A stretch of DNA of 64,000 nt, taken from contig JAKSPT010000009.1 in assembly GCA_024404495.1 (NCBI GenBank), forward strand, positions 1 through 64,000. The letters run 5' to 3'. A program made the translations under genes and the position numbers. This document shows, in pieces, positions 40,969 to 49,270 of the stretch (position 1 is its first letter; each line of letters opens with the position of its first letter). The notes below the pieces were generated by a model, which saw only the letters and a list, made by a program, of their open reading frames with translations, did not search any database and was not told the origin of the DNA. The DNA comes from Lachnospiraceae bacterium (GTDB lineage Bacteria; Bacillota; Clostridia; Oscillospirales; CAG-272).

Positions 40969-42475
40969 ACCTAAAAAACAGAAAAAGGCGAAAAGGAGCC
41001 ACGTTTCCCTCCGGTGGAAGCTCCTTTTCGCCTTCGGGCTTTACGCGGCGATCATCCTGACCGTGCTGTGGCTCTGTCAGGTCGTCTTCCTTGACGCCAT
41101 TTACAAGGGCATCAAGGAGGCGGAGATCAAATCCGCCGCGCGGGAGCTCACCACGGTCACCGACCGCGAAGCGCTTTCGGCGCGCGCCGGGACGGTCTGC
41201 GAGGACAAGCAGATCTGCCTCCGCGTCTTTGAGATGCGCGAGGGCGGGCAGACCGCGGCACAGATTGCCGATATCGACCTCGGGCAGCGGTGCGTCATCC
41301 ACCATATGTCGAAGGACGGCATCTTTCAGCTCTACGACTACGCCTCGAAGAACGGCGGCACGCTGCTGCAGCGCTACCGCTACAACCTCGACAAGCGGGT
41401 CTATTACGAGGTCCACGGCGGTCCGCTCGACCGCTCGCAGGACGAGGAAAGCATCGTGCTGACCGTCATTTCGGGCGACCGGCTCTTCCTCTTCAACTCG
41501 GTGACCTCGCCCGTCGCCTCCACCGTCCGCACGATCAATCTGCTTCTGATCGCGATCTCGGTCCTCCTGATCGTTCTTGCCGTCATCCTCACCCTCATCC
41601 TTTCCCGCCGCATCGCAAAGCCGCTTGAAGGGATGAACGAGAGCGCCAAGCGGCTCGCGGGCGGGGACTACGGGACCGATTTCTCGGGCGCGGGCTGCCG
41701 CGAGCTTTCCGAGCTCGGCGACTCGCTGAACCACGCCGCCTCCGAGCTTTCCAAAACCGATTCCCTCCGCCGCGATCTGATCGCCAACGTCTCGCACGAC
41801 CTCCGCACGCCTCTGACGCTGATTTCGGGCTACGCCGAAATGATGCGCGACATCCCGGGCGAAAACACGCCGGAAAACGATCAGATCATCATCGACGAGA
41901 CCGCGCGTCTCACCGCCCTCGTCAACGATATGCTCGACCTCTCCAAGCTGCAGTCGGGCACGCAGACCCTCTCCTTCACGGTCTGCAATCTGACCGCGCT
42001 TCTCTCCTCCGCGCTCGGACGCTACAACAAGCTGATCGAGGGCAGAGAGTGCCGCGTTATCTTTGAACCCGAATTCGACGCGATGGTCTCGACCGACGTC
42101 ACCCGCTTTCAGCAGGTCTTCTTCAACCTCATCAACAACGCCCTCACCCACACCGGGGAGGACCGCACGGTCATCGTCACGCAGGATCTCATTCCCGATC
42201 CCGTCACCCTCGCGCCCGCCCGCGTCCGCATTTCGGTCACCGACAGCGGCGAGGGCATTCCCGAGGACAAGCTCGATCTGATCTGGGACCGCTACTACAA
42301 GGTCGACAAGCTCCACAAGCGCGGCGCGATCGGCACCGGACTCGGTCTTTCGATCGTCAAAACGACGATGGAACAGCTCGGCGGCACCTACGGCGTTTTC
42401 AGCCGGGTCGGCGAAGGAAGCACCTTCTTCGTTGAGCTTCCCCTCTGCCCTCCGCCCGAGCCCGATTCTTTCTGA
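40952..42475 (+). CDS. Sensor histidine kinase
   Basis: 507 residues. A basic N-terminus, TM1 (about 27-50), an extracytoplasmic sensor domain (about 51-180) and TM2 (about 188-212) lead into a HAMP domain. HisKA holds the phosphoacceptor His282 (LIANVSHDLRTPLTLISGYAEMM). The HATPase has the N box (NLINNALTHTG), G1 (DSGEGIPEDKL) and G2 (GTGLGLSIV). The start is TTG at 40952 with GGGG 7 bp upstream, inside the 3' end of the response regulator gene. No ligand can be predicted. Confidence 0.92.
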   Translation: MNPITEPKKQKKAKRSHVSLRWKLLFAFGLYAAIILTVLWLCQVVFLDAIYKGIKEAEIKSAARELTTVTDREALSARAGTVCEDKQICLRVFEMREGGQTAAQIADIDLGQRCVIHHMSKDGIFQLYDYASKNGGTLLQRYRYNLDKRVYYEVHGGPLDRSQDEESIVLTVISGDRLFLFNSVTSPVASTVRTINLLLIAISVLLIVLAVILTLILSRRIAKPLEGMNESAKRLAGGDYGTDFSGAGCRELSELGDSLNHAASELSKTDSLRRDLIANVSHDLRTPLTLISGYAEMMRDIPGENTPENDQIIIDETARLTALVNDMLDLSKLQSGTQTLSFTVCNLTALLSSALGRYNKLIEGRECRVIFEPEFDAMVSTDVTRFQQVFFNLINNALTHTGEDRTVIVTQDLIPDPVTLAPARVRISVTDSGEGIPEDKLDLIWDRYYKVDKLHKRGAIGTGLGLSIVKTTMEQLGGTYGVFSRVGEGSTFFVELPLCPPPEPDSF

Positions 42476-42505
42476 TGAAAAATCCTCTTTCAAAAAGGTC
42501 TCTTT

Positions 42506-43219
42506 ATGAAACGTAAGTCATCCTCCTCCCCCTTCCTTTCGGGCATCCGTGACGGCATTCCGATCGCGCTCGGGTATTTTGCCGTCTCCTTTACCCTCGG
42601 CATCGCCGCGCGGAAGGCGGGTCTGAACGCGCCTCTCGCCGGGCTGATGTCTGCGGCGATGGTCGCTTCCGCCGGGGAATTCGCGGCGCTCGGCGTCATC
42701 GAGGCGTCCGCACCCTATCTGGAGATGATCCTCACCTCCCTCGTCATCAACCTCCGCTATCTGCTCCTCTCCTGCTCGCTTTCGCAGAAGTTCGGACCGG
42801 AAACGAGGTTTTTCCACCGCTTTTTCGTCGGGTTTTTCGTCACCGACGAGATCGCGGGGATCTCCTTTGCCCGGGAAGGGCACCTCGAACCCGCATACGT
42901 CTACGGCGCGGGTACGATCTCGGTCCCCGCGTGGGTCGCGGGCACGGTGCTCGGCGTCCTCGTCGGCGCGATCCTGCCCCCCTTTCTCTCCTCCGCGCTC
43001 GGCGTCGCCCTCTACGGGATGTTCCTCGCGATCATCATTCCCCCGGCGAGAAAGGAAAAGTTCCTTGCCGTCCTCGTCGCGGTCTCTATGCTCTGCAGCT
43101 TCGCCTTTGCCTATATCCCCGGCATCCGCACGCTTTCCTCCGGAATGCGCATCATTCTGATCACCGTCCTGCTTTCCGCGTTGGCGGCTGTCGTCAAACC
43201 GAGAACGGAGGAAGCCTGA
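42506..43219 (+). CDS. azlC: AzlC-family branched-chain amino acid exporter subunit
   Basis: 237 residues with about five to seven membrane helices. GIRDGIPIALGYFAVSFTLGIAARKAGL and SAAMVASAGEFAALGVI are the AzlC signature. With AzlD it forms an LIV-E-type exporter of branched-chain amino acids or analogues. Ribosome-binding site AAAGG. It is followed after 1 bp by azlD, which confirms the pair, and stands 30 bp after the kinase. Confidence 0.9.
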   Translation: MKRKSSSSPFLSGIRDGIPIALGYFAVSFTLGIAARKAGLNAPLAGLMSAAMVASAGEFAALGVIEASAPYLEMILTSLVINLRYLLLSCSLSQKFGPETRFFHRFFVGFFVTDEIAGISFAREGHLEPAYVYGAGTISVPAWVAGTVLGVLVGAILPPFLSSALGVALYGMFLAIIIPPARKEKFLAVLVAVSMLCSFAFAYIPGIRTLSSGMRIILITVLLSALAAVVKPRTEEA

Positions 43220-43220
43220 T

Positions 43221-43529
43221 ATGGAAAAAAGCGTTTATCTCTATCTGCTCCTCGCGGCAGGCGTCATCTATCTCATCCGTATGCTTCCCCTGACCCTGAT
43301 CCGAAGAGAGATCAAAAGCACCTTCTTCCGTTCCTTCCTCTTCTATGTCCCCTACGTCACCCTCGCCGCGATGACCTTCCCCGCGATCCTTTCCGCCACC
43401 TCCTCCCCGATCTCGGGTGCGGCGGCGCTGGTCGTCGGGCTTCTGATCGCCTTTTTCGACGGAAATCTCTTCCGCTGCGCGGTCGGCTGCTGCGGCGCGG
43501 TCTTCCTCGTTGAACTATTTATCCGGTAA
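43221..43529 (+). CDS. azlD: AzlD-family transporter subunit
   Basis: 102 residues with three or four membrane helices. VYLYLLLAAGVIYLIRMLPLTLIRREI and FLFYVPYVTLAAMTFPAIL match the AzlD domain, including the R-M-L-P motif. It is the small partner of AzlC. GGAGG in the azlC 3' end serves as ribosome-binding site; the genes are almost contiguous. Confidence 0.9.
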   Translation: MEKSVYLYLLLAAGVIYLIRMLPLTLIRREIKSTFFRSFLFYVPYVTLAAMTFPAILSATSSPISGAAALVVGLLIAFFDGNLFRCAVGCCGAVFLVELFIR

Positions 43530-43544
43530 AAAGGAGCGATACTT

Positions 43545-44381
43545 ATGTTTCAGACCGAAATCCGCATCAACGATTCCGCCGTCCTCAAAGCCTTCATTCC
43601 GAAGGACGATTTCGACGGCAGACCCCACGGTTCCCCCCGCCCCGCCCTGCTCGTCATTCCGGGCGGCGGCTACGCGATGGTCTCCGACCGCGAGGACGAG
43701 CCCGTGATGCTCCCCTTCCTCGCACACGGTTACTGCGTTTTCTCCCTCCGTTATTCGGTCGGCAAAGCTTCCCTCTTTCCCCGCCCGCTGATCGAAGCGG
43801 CGAAAGCGATGTTTATCATCCGCTCCCACGCTTCCGAATGGAACCTCGATCCCGCCCGCGTTTTTGCCCTCGGTTTTTCCGCCGGAGGCCATCTGACCGC
43901 CTCCCTCGGCACCTTCTGGGATCTTCCCGAGGTGGTCGAAGGCGCCGGCATCCCGCGCGGCTCCGACCGTCCGACCGGCATTGTTCTCTGCTATCCCGTC
44001 ATCTCCTCGGGCGACTGCGGTCACAAAGGCTCTTTCTATAACATTCTCGGCACCACGACCCCCGACGCCGAAGCTCTTGACCGCTGGTCGATCGAAAAGC
44101 ACGTCACCGAAAAGAACGCCCCCGCGTTCTTCTTCCATTCCTCGGACGACAGCGGCGTTCCGGTCGAAAACACCCTCCTCGCCGCCGCCGCCTACGCGGC
44201 GCATCATATTCCCTTTGAGATCCATATTTATCCGTCCGCTCCGCACGGCTCCTCCCTCTGCAGCAAGCTGACCGCCTGCGGCGTTCCCGGGTTCATCAAC
44301 GACCGCATGGCGCGTTGGGTCGAGGACGCTTATTCGTGGATGGAGACCGTTCCCTCCCTTACGGATCTCCCCGAACTCTGA
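43545..44381 (+). CDS. Alpha/beta-hydrolase esterase (acetylxylan/feruloyl esterase-like)
   Basis: 278 residues. The oxyanion region LLVIPGGGYAMVSDREDE, nucleophile elbow GFSAGGHLTASLG, acid FFHSSDDSGVPVENTL and His in IYPSAPHGSSL give a complete Ser-Asp-His triad. This arrangement is typical of the BD-FAE/XynB-like esterases that remove acetyl or feruloyl groups from hemicellulose fragments. There is no signal peptide, so it acts on imported oligosaccharides. AAAGGAG precedes ATG. A second esterase, of the SGNH type, follows 37 bp later, which supports a deacetylation role. Confidence 0.82.
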   Translation: MFQTEIRINDSAVLKAFIPKDDFDGRPHGSPRPALLVIPGGGYAMVSDREDEPVMLPFLAHGYCVFSLRYSVGKASLFPRPLIEAAKAMFIIRSHASEWNLDPARVFALGFSAGGHLTASLGTFWDLPEVVEGAGIPRGSDRPTGIVLCYPVISSGDCGHKGSFYNILGTTTPDAEALDRWSIEKHVTEKNAPAFFFHSSDDSGVPVENTLLAAAAYAAHHIPFEIHIYPSAPHGSSLCSKLTACGVPGFINDRMARWVEDAYSWMETVPSLTDLPEL

Positions 44382-44418
44382 TTTTCCCCTCAAAAATACA
44401 GAAAAGAGGTAACGTATT

Positions 44419-45072
44419 ATGATCCTTTCCAAGCACGATCGCATCGTTTTCGCCGGTGACTCGGTCACCGATATGGGCTCCGTCAATCCCGTCGGCGAGG
44501 GCTTCATGGAGGAACTCGGCAGAAGCTACGTTCACGTCGTTGACGCCCTTCTCTCTGCCGTCTATCCCGATCTCTACATTCAGGTCACCAACTCCGGCGT
44601 CAGCGGCAACAACTCCCGCGATCTTCTCAATCGCTTCGACCGCGACGTCCTCAACCTCAATCCCGACTGGATCTCCATCTGCATCGGTATCAACGACGTC
44701 TGGCGTCAGTTCGACTGCCCCTCTATCCCCCACCGCCACGTTTCTCTCGAAGAGTACGAGCGCAATATGGAATCCATGATCTCCCGCGCCGTCGAAAAGG
44801 CAAAAGGCGTCTTCGTCATGACTCCCTACTATATGGAGCCCAATCCCGCCGACACCATGCGCGCCCGTATGGAGGAATACTGCGACGTCTGCCGCCGCCT
44901 CGCCAAGAAGTACGGCGCTACCCTCATCGACCTCCAGAAAATCTTCGCCGATTACTGCACCGTCCGCCACTCCACCTACGTCGCGTGGGACCGCGTTCAC
45001 CCGAACCAGACCGGCGCTACCCTCATCGCTCTCGCCTTCCTCAAAGAAATCGGCTTCGAGATCGGGTTTTAA
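44419..45072 (+). CDS. SGNH/GDSL-family hydrolase
   Basis: 217 residues. All four SGNH blocks are present: FAGDSVTDMG (Ser), NSGVSGNNSRD (Gly), ICIGINDVW (Asn), and AWDRVHPNQTGATLIA (Asp and His). Proteins of this length and type are often carbohydrate acetylesterases. There is no signal peptide. It is the last gene of the htrA-to-esterase run. An R1 repeat begins within a few bases of the stop in the same orientation. Confidence 0.85.
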   Translation: MILSKHDRIVFAGDSVTDMGSVNPVGEGFMEELGRSYVHVVDALLSAVYPDLYIQVTNSGVSGNNSRDLLNRFDRDVLNLNPDWISICIGINDVWRQFDCPSIPHRHVSLEEYERNMESMISRAVEKAKGVFVMTPYYMEPNPADTMRARMEEYCDVCRRLAKKYGATLIDLQKIFADYCTVRHSTYVAWDRVHPNQTGATLIALAFLKEIGFEIGF

Positions 45073-45074
45073 TA

Positions 45075-45306
45075 GGGATACGATGTCCTTTCTCTGAGAG
45101 AAAGGACCAAAGAGGCATAAGGGGTAATTCATAACTGGGTTCCTTCGTATGAAGCGCAGCTGTGAGCGCATTTTACAGCGGCGTCGCTCCGAGGCGATCG
45201 GATAATTCTCGGTGTCTTCGCATTGCGCGCTGCTACCCAGTGGTTCGCATAGCGTCGTGTTCGCCTATCGTGCAAAATATGGAAAGTAACCAACGATAAG
45301 AAAGAT
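45075..45306 (+). repeat. R1 element, copy 3 (3' of the SGNH gene)
   Basis: Hairpin 1 is GTCCTTTCTC-TGA-GAGAAAGGAC (45085-45107), then CAAAGAGGCATAAGGGG. The long-range arms are CTGGGT (45135-45140) and ACCCAG (45235-45240). The interior has GCGCAGCTGTGAGCGC and CTTCGCATTGCGCGC. Homology with copy 4 continues through GTGTTCGCCTA-CGTGCA to a terminator. Confidence 0.85.
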
Positions 45307-45338
45307 ATCCCCGTGATCGAAAGATTGCGGGGATTTTT
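45307..45338 (+). terminator. Terminator closing R1 copy 3
   Basis: ATCCCCG (45307-45313) pairs with CGGGGAT (45328-45334), followed by TTTTT. The same hairpin is present but decayed in copy 4, so the terminator belongs to the repeat. Confidence 0.78.
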
Positions 45339-45375
45339 CTATGTGTAAAAACTGCGCGAGGAATCAAACTGCGTT

Positions 45376-45570
45376 CGTAGGGCGGGGCCTTGTGTCCCGC
45401 CACGACAGGGGTACGATTGTGCAAGTAATACACTTTGCTCGTCACCGGTCAAATGATACTGCTTTCCCTGAAAAAGCGTTTTCGTTTCGCATTTTGAATC
45501 GTGACGCGCCTCGCGCGCTACTCCGCCTCTTGTCAACCTGTCGCGGCGGGACGCAAGGCCCCGCCCTACG
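45376..45570. mobile_element. MITE-like element R3b with 34-bp terminal inverted repeats
   Basis: The ends CGTAGGGCGGGGCCTTG(T/C)... run inward to ...CGACAGG (45376-45409) and are mirrored at 45537-45570, with two mismatches. The length is 195 bp. It is related to 10387-10567 by its ends and right interior. It lies inside the repeat-rich junction between two convergent genes, flanked by inverted R1 copies. Confidence 0.65.
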
Positions 45571-45616
45571 GGTGCGGCGGCACTTTTCGCGTTGCTTTTC
45601 GTATATAACAACAGCC

Positions 45617-45876
45617 TCGCAACTTTTGGTCACGGGGAGAACAAGCCTATCCTTTTTATTCTATCTTATCCTTTTCTGCACGTTAGGCGAACACTGTGCA
45701 GGGCGAACCGCGTCCTAGTAGCACGCAATGCGGAGAAACCGGGAATTACCCGGTCGGTTCGGGGCGTCGTCGCTGTAAAATGCGCTCACAGCTGCGCCCC
45801 ATACGAAGGAACCCAATTATTCTGTCCTCCTTATGCCTCTTTGGTCCTTTCTCTCAGAGAAAGGACACGCATCCCC
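45617..45876 (-). repeat. R1 element, copy 4 (overlaps the yjjG stop)
   Basis: On the minus strand it begins GGGGATGCGTGTCC. Hairpin 1 has the same GTCC/GGAC stem as copy 3, and its TGA loop (45856-45854) is the stop codon of the yjjG-like gene. AAAGAGGCATAAGG follows, then a GCGCAGCTGTGAGCGC hairpin, CCGCATTGCGTGCT and GTGTTCGCCTAACGTGCA. The long-range stem is decayed (TTGGGT opposite CTAGGA). Confidence 0.82.
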
Positions 45877-46543
45877 TTACCTGCTCAATCCGCGTCACAA
45901 CGCGATCGACCCGAAGGTCGGGGCGTTTGGAGGAGGAGGGGTCGAAGAGGATGGAGCGGATACCGGCATTCACGGCACCGCGCATATCGCTTGTCAGGGA
46001 GTCGCCGACGATCCAGGTATTCGCGTCAAAGCCGCCGATAGAGGAAGCAACGCAGTCGAAAAAGCGGATATCGGGCTTCTCGAAGCCGATGAGATCGGAG
46101 ATAAAGACGCCGTCGAGGAGGTCGCCGATGCCGGACTTGGCGAGCTTTTTGCGTTGAGCGATGACGGTACCGTTGGTCACGCCGTACTGACGGACAGAGG
46201 GGTCGTTATGGAAGGAGGTGAGAAGTTCTTTGGCGCCCGGATAGAAGACGCAGGTATCGCCGAGGGCGAGCTGATAGTCGGCGTTGAAGGGTCCGGCTTT
46301 GGCGGGATCGAGACCTTCCGAGGAGAAAAACTCGCGGAAACGTCCGACGAGGACCTCGGGCTTGGTGATCTCGCCGCGCTCGAGGCGTTCCCAACAGCGG
46401 CGGTTGATCGCGGAATAGCGCTTCAGCATCGCGTCGGTGCATTCGCCGAGACCGTGAAGAGCAAAGCAGGCGCGGATCGCTTCGCGCTCGGCGGCGAGAA
46501 AATCGAGCAGGGTACCGTCAATATCCCAGAGAACGGTGATCAT
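45854..46543 (-). CDS. yjjG: HAD-superfamily nucleotidase, YjjG-like
   Basis: 229 residues. HAD motif I is LWDIDGTLLDF (residues 5-15), motif II is YGVTNGT, and motifs III/IV are GFEKPD...IVGDSLTSDMRGAVNAG. The cap domain and length fit the YjjG noncanonical pyrimidine nucleotidases that clean the nucleotide pool. AAGGAGATC precedes ATG. It is the last gene of the MoxR operon (39 bp after the membrane protein). The final residues GCVSFL and the TGA are encoded by an R1 repeat, so the natural C-terminus has been replaced by repeat sequence. Confidence 0.85.
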   Translation of the reverse strand: MITVLWDIDGTLLDFLAAEREAIRACFALHGLGECTDAMLKRYSAINRRCWERLERGEITKPEVLVGRFREFFSSEGLDPAKAGPFNADYQLALGDTCVFYPGAKELLTSFHNDPSVRQYGVTNGTVIAQRKKLAKSGIGDLLDGVFISDLIGFEKPDIRFFDCVASSIGGFDANTWIVGDSLTSDMRGAVNAGIRSILFDPSSSKRPDLRVDRVVTRIEQVRGCVSFL

Positions 46544-46582
46544 AGGGGGATCTCCTTTGCGGTAAGGATAGGGTGAATCGGG

Positions 46583-48037
46583 TCAGAGATGGTTTTCGTA
46601 CCGATCCAGCGCCGCTTCCGCTTCGTGAAGAAGATCGGCGCAGGCGGCGGGATCGGGGTCCTTTTCGGCGTACCGGGTCAGAATGAAAAGCTCGGTCAGA
46701 GCGTTCACGTCGGAGCTGACGGAGGACGCCTTTCTGCGGATCTCGTCGGGGGTATCGGAGGGTCGGATCTTCACGCCGAAGGACTTCCACATGGAAAGCG
46801 TGGCGCGGTAAATGATCCTGATCTTGCCCGCAAGGTCGGTTTCGGGCGTGTAGGCGTCCCGCCACGAGGCTTTTTTCTTCGATTCGGCGCCGCGCAGGGC
46901 GTCGGGATCCATCCGGACCGAGGTGTCAACGTAGTCGGAAAAACCCTCGTCTTCGTCGTCAAGGGGCGCTTCTCTCCAATAGTGGAGGGCGTTGCGGAAA
47001 AAGTCGAGAAGCTCCGTCCAGAGTTTTTTGAAAAACGCGGTAAAGCTGAAGCGTTTTTCCCCGTTTTTCGGGCGGAAAAAGATGAAGAAAACGGCGGCGG
47101 CAAGCACGAGCGCGATGAAAATGCCGAAGAGGACGCCCATCGTCGGGCTGCTCACCATCGTAAAGTCGTTCCTTCCGAATACCTGACGCGTGAAGAGGCG
47201 CTCGGTGTCCTCGTTCGGATCGTCCTGCCAGCCCTGCTTTTTCGTAATGCCCCGCCCGAGGGCGAAAAGGAGCATTCTGCAAAGCGTCGTCACACCGCCG
47301 AGGACGACGAGGGTAAGGAAGAATGCACCGGCAAGAAGCACGCCCGCGACGGCGACTAGACCGACGTTGAAGGTCCGCGTGCCGAGCCCGGTCACGCCCG
47401 AGGTCGTTTTTCCGATCGCGGAGGAGAGGTAGCCCTGATTGCGCACGACGATCACGCAGATCAGCCAGAGCGCGAAGCAGACCGACATCAGCCCGGACGG
47501 AACGCCGCCGAAGACGACGTTGAGAAGCAGATTGATGAGGAAGGAGACCGCCATCGCGGCGACGGGATTGCCGGCGGTCAGACGGTAGTAGGGATAGAAC
47601 CACAGCACCGAGCCGATCGAGGCGGCAAGGGCGGAGAGGCAGAGCACGAAGAAGGGGACGATGGAATTCTTATCGTAGAGGACGCCCTTCGTCGCGTCGG
47701 CGTAGAGCCGCATCCCGGTTTTGGAAAGGAAGAAGAAGAGCAGACCCACGCAGACCGAGAGGAGGATCGGCAGCGCCGCCTTGACGGGGTCGAAGCATTT
47801 TTCGGTCTCCTCGTAGCCGCCGCGCTCCTCGACGCGCACGGTATGGGTCATTTTGCCGTACGCCGCCTGCATTCCGTAGCCGACCGCAAAGAGGATCGGC
47901 GGCAGAAGAAGGGCGACCGGCAGGGACCACGTTCCGAAGGCGTGGTAGAGAACGGTGCGGAACCACGGGATCACGCAGAAGCAGAAGGCGCAGACCGAGG
48001 CGAGCTTTAAGAGGCGGGCAAACTTCGTTTCGTTCAT
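46583..48037 (-). CDS. Polytopic membrane protein, DUF4129-like C-terminus
   Basis: 484 residues with about eight to nine membrane helices (first eight before residue 265, one near 305-325). A cytoplasmic C-terminal part contains IRIIYRATLSMWKSFGVKIRPSDTPDEIRRKA, close to the DUF4129 pattern. Such proteins are the usual third member of MoxR-DUF58 loci, often with a transglutaminase domain, which is not visible here. The start overlaps the DUF58 stop (ATGA). The role is unknown; folding or complex assembly at the envelope is proposed for such operons. Confidence 0.65.
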   Translation of the reverse strand: MNETKFARLLKLASVCAFCFCVIPWFRTVLYHAFGTWSLPVALLLPPILFAVGYGMQAAYGKMTHTVRVEERGGYEETEKCFDPVKAALPILLSVCVGLLFFFLSKTGMRLYADATKGVLYDKNSIVPFFVLCLSALAASIGSVLWFYPYYRLTAGNPVAAMAVSFLINLLLNVVFGGVPSGLMSVCFALWLICVIVVRNQGYLSSAIGKTTSGVTGLGTRTFNVGLVAVAGVLLAGAFFLTLVVLGGVTTLCRMLLFALGRGITKKQGWQDDPNEDTERLFTRQVFGRNDFTMVSSPTMGVLFGIFIALVLAAAVFFIFFRPKNGEKRFSFTAFFKKLWTELLDFFRNALHYWREAPLDDEDEGFSDYVDTSVRMDPDALRGAESKKKASWRDAYTPETDLAGKIRIIYRATLSMWKSFGVKIRPSDTPDEIRRKASSVSSDVNALTELFILTRYAEKDPDPAACADLLHEAEAALDRYENHL

Positions 48038-49251
48038 GAGAGCACCTCCCCCCGGTGGGTCCGGAACGCGACGGGAACGTCGGGCGGAATGGCTGCGGCG
48101 TTGCGGTTGCCGCCGGTCACGTAGAAGGAAACGCTGATCCCGGCGCGGCGCATCATTTCGTGAAAGACGAGCATTCTTTCGTCAAGATAGGAGGTGATGA
48201 AAACGAGATTGCCGCCGCGCGCGAACCTTGCGGGATCGGAGACGATGAGATCCATCATTTCCTCGGCACGGCAGGAAAACGCCATCGGAAGGGCGGCGAG
48301 GAGGCGGAGCGTTTCAAGGGTGTCTTCCCTGCCCCGGTACTCGCGGGTGATCATCAGGCGCTGATCGGCGACCCCTTCAAAAGCGGGATCGAGATGCGCG
48401 TCGAGCCCGTCCGATGGGGCGTTGATAAAGAGGCGCGCGGGCTGCCGCTTTGCCGCGAGGCGGTCGAGGACCGACGCCGCGACCGTGATGCAGAGCTCCA
48501 CCGTGTTCGGGTCGCCGGGAACGCCGGGATTCTGCTCGACCGCGCGGGACTGCATATTCAGAACGATATTGAAGCATTCCTTTTCGGAATACTCTTCAAG
48601 ATTGGTCATAAGCTGCCCGTGCACGGCGGTCGATTTCCAGTTCACACGGTTCAGCGGGTCACCGGGGACGTATTCGCGCGTCCCGCAGATGCGGGTCGGG
48701 TCGGTGAGAAGACCGCGCGGAACGGTCGTTTCACCGTCGGTCTCGTCGGTGAAGGTGAAGAGCTTCTGCAGATCGATCGTGCGCGGGAGGACGGTGACCG
48801 TGTTTTCACGGTCGGGGGTCAGCTCGACGCGCTTGGATTCCACGTCGGTCCCGAAGAGGTCGCCCGCGATGATGAGCGCGCCTTTTGGGGTATAGACGCC
48901 GCGTTTCACGCAGGAAACGCGCCAGCGGCGGCTGATCGTTTCCCCGCCGTGCAGGGCAAAAACGCTCGACGCGGAGGCGCTGAGCTTCACTTTTCCCCTG
49001 TTTTTCCCCTGCTTTTCGTGCAGACGGAAAGAAAGCCCCTCGGGCAGCTCCGCCTCCACACGGGCGTTCGGAAGCGGGAGGGATTTGCCGTTTTCCAGCT
49101 CCTCGTAGAGAAAGACGTCCTCTCCCTCAAAGACCTCGGACGTACTCATACGGACGCGGTAACGGAGGGAATCGAAGGCGTGACGGGTGAAAAGTCTGCT
49201 TTGCAGCAGATAGACGAGGAGCGCCGCAAGTGCGATCGCAAGAAAGATCAT
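48034..49251 (-). CDS. DUF58 domain protein
   Basis: 405 residues. One N-terminal membrane segment (2-20), then beta-rich sequence. The DUF58 core is GTREYVPGDPLNRVNWKSTAVHGQLMTNLEEY (about residues 190-222). The following VWA-like fold (ECFNIVLNMQS) lacks an obvious full MIDAS motif. DUF58 proteins partner with MoxR ATPases in a chaperone-like complex at the membrane. It is 19 bp after MoxR and overlaps the next gene by 4 bp. Confidence 0.88.
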   Translation of the reverse strand: MIFLAIALAALLVYLLQSRLFTRHAFDSLRYRVRMSTSEVFEGEDVFLYEELENGKSLPLPNARVEAELPEGLSFRLHEKQGKNRGKVKLSASASSVFALHGGETISRRWRVSCVKRGVYTPKGALIIAGDLFGTDVESKRVELTPDRENTVTVLPRTIDLQKLFTFTDETDGETTVPRGLLTDPTRICGTREYVPGDPLNRVNWKSTAVHGQLMTNLEEYSEKECFNIVLNMQSRAVEQNPGVPGDPNTVELCITVAASVLDRLAAKRQPARLFINAPSDGLDAHLDPAFEGVADQRLMITREYRGREDTLETLRLLAALPMAFSCRAEEMMDLIVSDPARFARGGNLVFITSYLDERMLVFHEMMRRAGISVSFYVTGGNRNAAAIPPDVPVAFRTHRGEVLS

Positions 49252-49270
49252 CGTCTGTTTCCTTTATCTT

